Shown piece by piece: positions 42,882-47,444 of a stretch of 47,444 nt of DNA. The stretch is taken from positions 1 to 47,444 of the forward strand of contig FR887740.1 in NCBI GenBank assembly GCA_000432735.1, read 5' to 3'. Made by a program: the position numbers and the translations under genes. The stretch is from Bacteroides sp. CAG:443. GTDB lineage: Bacteria; Bacteroidota; Bacteroidia; Bacteroidales; Bacteroidaceae. Under the pieces are notes generated by a model that made no database searches, was not told the DNA's origin, and saw nothing but the letters and a program-made list of their open reading frames with translations. Position 1 is the first letter of the stretch. Each line of letters opens with the position of its first letter.

Positions 42882-43691
42882 TTATTTCAGACAATACAAT
42901 TCCGAAGGTGTAGTACGTCGCAGCGGAATAACCTGAACTCCCCCATCGCCGATTACTATGCCACGCTGCATGAAGGCAGTTTCCACCGTTTTATAAGCCA
43001 GATCCGGATGGTTATTATCCTTACTCAAATGGCAGAGCCAAAGATACTTCAATTTTGCTGGAAAATGTTCGGCAAGATAATCCGCCATCTCCCGGTTGCT
43101 CATGTGCCCGTTAGGCCCTGCGATGCGCTCCTTCAGGTACTGAGGATAAGGTCCCATCCGCAGCATGGCTTCATCGTAATTAGCTTCCAGAATCAAATAA
43201 TCCGAGCGGTCGATATAAGTCGCTGCCGTTTCGGTGATATGACCAATATCTGTTAAAAAAGAAAAAGTCTTGTCTTCCACCTGAATGCTATACCCTACAT
43301 TGTCCGTACCATCATGAGGTACCTCGAAGCAAGTGATGTTGAAATCCCCCATACCTATGGTTTCACCTTTATGAATAAAACAAGTATGTGCTGCGTCTAG
43401 CTTTTCTGTCATACAATAACTCCGGTTGATACCAGCATGCACCTCAGGTGTAGAATAGATAGGAATATTATGTTTTTTTGCCAGATGCCCAACAGCCTTG
43501 ATATGGTCGGCATGGTCGTGAGTAGCAAATACCGCACGTATCGTATCCAAGTTTAACGCATAATCCTTGAATACCTTCTTTATACTTCGTATGCCGATAC
43601 CCGCATCAATCAATATTCCACATGTCTTTGTTGCCAGGTAATAGCAGTTGCCGCTGCTTCCGCTACCCAGGCTTAGAAATCGTACCTCCAT
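42882..43691 (-). CDS. MBL-fold metallo-hydrolase (YycJ/WalJ-like)
   Basis: 269 residues. Metal-binding THDHADH at 57-63, with RFLSLGSGSSGNCYYLATKT at the start and ILIDAGIG before the motif: these are the marks of the YycJ/WalJ subgroup of metallo-beta-lactamase fold proteins, some of which are 5'-phosphodiesterases acting on nucleic acid. Later ligands are in CFEVPHDGTDNVGYSI, SFLTDIGH and LWLCHLSKDNNHP. It is a single gene with a terminator. Confidence 0.9.
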   Translation of the reverse strand: MEVRFLSLGSGSSGNCYYLATKTCGILIDAGIGIRSIKKVFKDYALNLDTIRAVFATHDHADHIKAVGHLAKKHNIPIYSTPEVHAGINRSYCMTEKLDAAHTCFIHKGETIGMGDFNITCFEVPHDGTDNVGYSIQVEDKTFSFLTDIGHITETAATYIDRSDYLILEANYDEAMLRMGPYPQYLKERIAGPNGHMSNREMADYLAEHFPAKLKYLWLCHLSKDNNHPDLAYKTVETAFMQRGIVIGDGGVQVIPLRRTTPSELYCLK

Positions 43692-43743
43692 ATATTATTT
43701 GTATTCTTTATTTTTCAGGAAGCACAAAAGTACAAAAAAGAAA

Positions 43744-43773
43744 GGAGCCTGCCAATATTAACAGGCAGGCCCC
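43744..43773 (-). terminator. Terminator of uxaC
   Basis: GGAGCCTGCC (43744-43753) pairs with GGCAGGCCCC (43764-43773) with one mismatch; the minus-strand tail is TTTCTTTTTTGTAC. Confidence 0.85.
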
Positions 43774-43797
43774 TCTCACAAAATACTGTTCTTACAA

Positions 43798-45204
43798 TTA
43801 AAATTCGAAGAATTTCTTCGCGTTGTTGTAGCAGATATCTTCCACCATCTGCTGTACACGTGGCATTTCGCATTCCGGAATTTCACCATTTTCTACATCA
43901 TTACCCAACAGGTTACACAACGTACGACGGAAATATTCATGACGCGGGTACGACAAGAACGAACGAGAATCAGTCAGCATACCGACGAAGCGGCTCAGTA
44001 ATCCCAGCAATGACAAGGCGTTCATCTGTTTTTCCATGCCATCCTTCTGATCGAGGAACCACCATCCTGAACCGAACTGAATCTTTCCAGGGATAGAGCC
44101 ATCCTGGAAATTACCCAGCATGGTAGCGATAACCTCGTTGGCACACGGATTCAAGTTATACAAAATAGTCTTTGTCAGCTTGCCTTCAGTATTCAGTTTA
44201 TCCAGGAACTTCGCCATAGCCTTTGCAGTCGTAAACTCACCGATAGAATCGAAACCAGTATCAGGGCCCAAAAGCTTGAACATTTTCGTATTGTTGTTAC
44301 GGATAGCACCGTAGTGGTACTGCTGAGTCCATCCGGTTTCCCAGTCCATTTCAGCAAATACAATCAGCATAGCCGACTTGAATTTCAGGATTTCCTCCTT
44401 GGTCAGTTCCGTACCACCATACACTTTATTAAAGATAGCTCTGATTTCAGCATCTGTATAATCCTCAGCATAGAACTCTTCGATACCATGATCGGACAGC
44501 TTACAGCCCTGTTCGGCGAAGAATTCATGACGTTTGCGCAAAGCAGCTACCATATCGTCGAACGAAGAAATAGTCACTCCACTAACTTCCGACAATTTTT
44601 CCATGTACGCACGGAAGTCTGCCGGAACTTCTACAGCCATGGCCTTATCAGGACGCCAAGTAGGCAACATCTTGATTTCGAATCCACTTTCGCGTGTTGC
44701 GATATGATATTCCAGCGAGTCTACCGGATCATCGGTTGTACATACCGTTTCAACATGGTAACGGCGCATCAGGTTACGTGCAGAGTATTCAGGAGTTGCC
44801 AGCTTGGCATTACATTCATCGAAGATTTCGCGGGCAGTAGACGGATTCAAGATTTTTTCAATTCCAAAGCAAGTTTTCAGTTCCAGATGAGTCCAGTGAT
44901 ACAACGGATTGCGGAATGTATAAGGGACTGTTTCGGCCCATTTTTCGAATTTTTCCCAATCGGTAGTGTCCTTACCCGTACAATAACGTTCGTCTACCCC
45001 GTTGCTACGCATTGCACGCCATTTGTAATGGTCACCGCCCAGCCAGATTTCTGTAATAGACTTGAACTGATAGTCGTCGGCCACCATTTTCGGAATCAAG
45101 TGACAATGATAGTCGATAATAGGCATCTTGGCTGCATGATTGTGATACAATTCCTGCGCAGTTTCCGTTTTAAGCAGGAAGTTTTCATCCATAAATTTTT
45201 TCAT
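43798..45204 (-). CDS. uxaC: Glucuronate (uronate) isomerase
   Basis: 468 residues of the amidohydrolase-fold uronate isomerase family. Converts galacturonate to tagaturonate and glucuronate to fructuronate. Metal and substrate parts visible: IIDYHCHLIPKM (near 29-40) with the HxH pair, ETVCTTDDPVDSLEYH, WRPDKAM and GMLTDSRSFLSYPRHEYFRR near the end. Full length. Divergent from uxaB, with which it makes the pectin-derived galacturonate route. Confidence 0.96.
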   Translation of the reverse strand: MKKFMDENFLLKTETAQELYHNHAAKMPIIDYHCHLIPKMVADDYQFKSITEIWLGGDHYKWRAMRSNGVDERYCTGKDTTDWEKFEKWAETVPYTFRNPLYHWTHLELKTCFGIEKILNPSTAREIFDECNAKLATPEYSARNLMRRYHVETVCTTDDPVDSLEYHIATRESGFEIKMLPTWRPDKAMAVEVPADFRAYMEKLSEVSGVTISSFDDMVAALRKRHEFFAEQGCKLSDHGIEEFYAEDYTDAEIRAIFNKVYGGTELTKEEILKFKSAMLIVFAEMDWETGWTQQYHYGAIRNNNTKMFKLLGPDTGFDSIGEFTTAKAMAKFLDKLNTEGKLTKTILYNLNPCANEVIATMLGNFQDGSIPGKIQFGSGWWFLDQKDGMEKQMNALSLLGLLSRFVGMLTDSRSFLSYPRHEYFRRTLCNLLGNDVENGEIPECEMPRVQQMVEDICYNNAKKFFEF

Positions 45205-45257
45205 AAAGCTTTATTTTTGAGTTTATGTATTTTGTTCGGTATTTTCATAAAAAACGA

Positions 45258-45366
45258 ATAACGGTAGTTGAATTTGTGTTGTTCAACATCAATTTCGTTT
45301 TATTTGCCGTTATCGAACACGAAAGTAGAAATTTTATTTGGAATAACAAAATATTTCGTATATTTG
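45258..45366. promoter_or_regulatory. Divergent uxaC/uxaB control region
   Basis: For uxaB, TTTG (45337-45340), an 18-nt spacer and TATATTTG (45359-45366) form a good promoter. Between it and uxaC lie two dyads: ATAACGG (45258-45264) with CCGTTAT (45307-45313), and GTTGAA (45267-45272) with TTCAAC (45282-45287). They are candidate operators for a hexuronate-responsive regulator that is not in this window. Beyond 45370 the uxaB leader is AT-rich with no other recognised feature. Confidence 0.55.
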
Positions 45367-45522
45367 CAGCGATTATTTAATAAAATTAATCTCTTTGAAA
45401 GAAAAGAAAAACGTTATTTATAAATATATTTTACCATTAATCGAATACTATTTTTCTCTTTACACCTATTCTAATAAAGAGAAGATTAAATTGTAAAAAT
45501 ACGGAACTTAAAATATACAAGT

Positions 45523-46962
45523 ATGAAAGCATTAAACAAAGAAACTGCAAACAAAACAGTTCGTCCAGAGAGAATCATCCAGTTTGGTGAAGGTAATTTT
45601 TTACGTGCATTCGTAGATTGGATTATCTATAACATGGATCAGAAAACCGACTTCAACAGCAGCGTAGTTGTCGTACAGCCTATCGACAGAGGTATGGTAG
45701 ACATGCTGAACGCACAGGACTGCCTGTACCACGTTAACCTGCAAGGACTCGATAAAGGCGAAACCGTAAACAGCCTGACACTTATCGACGTTATCAGCCG
45801 TGCACTGAATCCCTATACACAAAACGACGAATTCATGAAACTGGCCGAACAGCCTGAAATGCGTTTCGTAATCTCAAATACAACCGAAGCCGGTATCGCT
45901 TTCGATCCTTCTTGCAAGCTGACCGATGCTCCTGCTTCTTCTTATCCCGGAAAACTGACTCAGTTATTGTATCACCGTTACAAAACCTTCAACGGCGATA
46001 TGTCAAAAGGTTTGATCATTTTCCCGTGCGAATTGATTTTCCTGAACGGGCATAAGCTGAAAGAAACCATCTACCAGTACATCGAATTGTGGAACCTGGG
46101 CGATGATTTCAAGAACTGGTTCGAAAAAGCCTGCGGCGTATACGCTACACTGGTAGACCGTATCGTACCGGGATTCCCGCGCAAGGAAATTGCTGAGATT
46201 AAAGAAAAATTACAGTACGATGATAACCTGGTTGTACAGGGCGAAATTTTCCACTTGTGGGTTATCGAAGCTCCGCAGGAAGTTGCCAAAGAATTCCCTG
46301 CCGACAAAGCCGGACTGAACGTATTGTTCGTACCGTCTGAAGCTCCTTACCATGAAAGAAAAGTTACCTTGCTGAACGGTCCTCACACCGTATTGTCACC
46401 GGTAGCTTACCTGTCGGGCGTAAATATTGTCCGTGATGCCTGCCAGCATCCGGTTATCGGCAAGTACATCCACAAAGTAATGTTCGACGAGCTGATGGAA
46501 ACCCTGAACCTTCCGAAGGCAGAACTCGAAAAATTTGCTCACGACGTTCTGGAACGTTTCAACAATCCGTTTGTCGACCATCAGGTTACTTCCATCATGC
46601 TGAACTCATTCCCGAAATTCCAGACTCGTGACCTGCCGGGCCTGAAAGTATATCTGGAACGCAAGGGAGAACTTCCGAAAGGACTGGTACTGGGTCTTGC
46701 AGCCATTATCACTTACTACAAAGGCGGTGTACGTGAAGACGGAGCAGAAATCGTACCAAACGACGCACAGGACATCATGGATCTGCTGAAACAGCTTTGG
46801 GCTACAGGCGATACTCAGAAAGTTGCCGAAGGCGTACTGGGAGCAGAATCTATCTGGGGCGAGAACTTGAACAACATCCCGGGCCTGACTGCTGCTGTAA
46901 AAGCCGATCTGGACAGCATTCAGACAAAAGGTATGCTGGAAACAGTAAAATCTATTCTGTAA
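45523..46962 (+). CDS. uxaB: Tagaturonate reductase (altronate oxidoreductase)
   Basis: 479 residues of the mannitol dehydrogenase-like polyol/uronate oxidoreductase family. Reduces tagaturonate to altronate with NADH. The N-terminal nucleotide-binding part has RIIQFGEGNFLRAFVDWIIY and VVVVQPIDRGM; then RFVISNTTEAGIAFD, VTLLNGPHTVLSPVAYLSG and NPFVDHQVTSIMLNSFPKFQ, which includes the Asn/His/Lys catalytic neighbourhood. UxaB is preferred over the mannonate enzyme UxuB because of family pattern (LNGPHT) and pairing with uxaC, but UxuB activity cannot be wholly ruled out. Confidence 0.93.
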   Translation: MKALNKETANKTVRPERIIQFGEGNFLRAFVDWIIYNMDQKTDFNSSVVVVQPIDRGMVDMLNAQDCLYHVNLQGLDKGETVNSLTLIDVISRALNPYTQNDEFMKLAEQPEMRFVISNTTEAGIAFDPSCKLTDAPASSYPGKLTQLLYHRYKTFNGDMSKGLIIFPCELIFLNGHKLKETIYQYIELWNLGDDFKNWFEKACGVYATLVDRIVPGFPRKEIAEIKEKLQYDDNLVVQGEIFHLWVIEAPQEVAKEFPADKAGLNVLFVPSEAPYHERKVTLLNGPHTVLSPVAYLSGVNIVRDACQHPVIGKYIHKVMFDELMETLNLPKAELEKFAHDVLERFNNPFVDHQVTSIMLNSFPKFQTRDLPGLKVYLERKGELPKGLVLGLAAIITYYKGGVREDGAEIVPNDAQDIMDLLKQLWATGDTQKVAEGVLGAESIWGENLNNIPGLTAAVKADLDSIQTKGMLETVKSIL

Positions 46963-46987
46963 TTAATTGTTAGAAATTCCATAAAAG

Positions 46988-47032
46988 AAAGAGGGAAAAT
47001 ATCCTGCAAGGTTCAGGATATTTCCCTCTTTT
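46988..47032 (+). terminator. Terminator of uxaB
   Basis: AAAGAGGG...ATATCCTG pairs with CAGGATAT...CCCTCTTTT with one bulged A; T run on the plus side. Confidence 0.85.
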
Positions 47033-47444
47033 CTTATACTGTCTCCAGCCACTTTTAGCAAAAAATATTTTTACACAAATCATGCCGGCACCTTATCTGA
47101 AATTTTCCTCTGGATGTCCTCTACAGCCCCTCAGCAGTGGTCACGAAAAACGTGCCGAGAGAAAAATATTTTTTGTACAAATTTTAAAAAAACGTCGAGA
47201 CAAATTACTCAAAACATGCTGACGTTTTGGGCAGCAGATCTGCGACTTCTTGCTTCTGCTGATTTTTCTTTACAAGTATCGTATCTACATAATTGTTCTA
47301 CAAGCCATATATCTTTGCTGTTTCACCCAAACAGCTTTTTAATCTATTCACATGGAATTACTGATTTTCCAATATAATATTTATGATAGCTTTATACTAT
47401 AGCAATACTTCGGTAAATTTTTACCGATAAATTTAATTAAATAA
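47033..47444. other. Gene-free end of the window
   Basis: No gene is recognised. Visible structure: a single TTTTGTACAA palindrome (47171-47180); a hairpin AAAACGTC (47189-47196) / GACGTTTT (47221-47228) that on the minus strand runs into TTTTTTTAAAA and could end a gene lying to the right; and a perfect 18-bp dyad TCGGTAAA-TT-TTTACCGA at 47410-47427. Confidence 0.45.

Noticed and set aside
44314..45261. 315-residue open frame antisense to uxaC
   Set aside because: It lies almost entirely within uxaC and has no family features.
47114..47377. 87-residue plus-strand open frame at the window end
   Set aside because: It runs across a terminator-like hairpin and a GTAC palindrome and has no recognisable protein pattern.

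Overview
The window looks like an ordinary chromosome segment of a gut Bacteroidota, most likely Bacteroidaceae (Bacteroides or Phocaeicola). This rests on the CarboxypepD-like/TonB-plug outer-membrane barrel, PorT-like and DUF3078-type barrels, the paired PyrK/PyrD dihydroorotate dehydrogenase, a Bacteroidota-style YidC with a large periplasmic domain, weak Shine-Dalgarno signals and repeated TTTG / TAnnTTTG promoter boxes. No tRNA, rRNA, CRISPR array or intact insertion sequence was seen.

Layout: positions 1-5640 are accessory-like: a broken lysozyme tail, an outer-membrane beta-barrel gene, a lipoprotein-like TPR/HTH membrane regulator, and about 1.3 kb of apparently decayed DNA. Positions 5.6-8.1 kb hold pyrD-pyrK and an XRE regulator, followed by an 840-bp gene-free AT-rich stretch with repeated regulator-like sites. 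Positions 8.9-13.4 kb hold holA, amn, a divergent small HsdR-N-like protein, a zinc-ribbon coiled-coil protein and nif3. A CocE-type hydrolase and a divergent AraC regulator follow, then an MBL hydrolase and proS. From about 27.6 kb leftwards to 17.6 kb almost everything is on the minus strand and tightly packed (kdsB, inactive-looking M16 peptidase, MORN protein, inositol monophosphatase, DUF2461, YhcH, glgB, a membrane protein, proS). Positions 27.7-31.4 kb hold a short HPPK-like protein, an unusual ExoX-C-domain protein and a class A penicillin-binding protein. The plus-strand run 31.7-36.6 kb is pyrB-pyrI-flavin reductase-PorT-like-glyA-OmpA lipoprotein. Then come a TRIC/YicG channel and a DUF3078 barrel (minus), pyrG-yidC (plus), a WalJ-like MBL hydrolase (minus), and the divergent hexuronate pair uxaC/uxaB.

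How genes work together: five pyrimidine genes (pyrB, pyrI, pyrD, pyrK, pyrG) sit at three loci, giving carbamoyl-aspartate formation, dihydroorotate oxidation and CTP synthesis; each locus has its own promoter. uxaC and uxaB give the first steps of galacturonate use. kdsB, PBP1A, yidC and several barrels/lipoproteins serve the envelope.

The most interesting material is non-coding: (i) six related TTTAC-N4-GTAAA sites upstream of the XRE gene, one lying on its -7 box; (ii) two arrays of TTTGTACAAA palindromes whose centres are exactly 21 bp apart, in two unrelated intergenic regions; (iii) a long inverted repeat that brackets the pyrK -7 box; (iv) a terminator-like hairpin inside the first codons of a membrane-protein gene. 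These are read directly from sequence; their functions are inferred.
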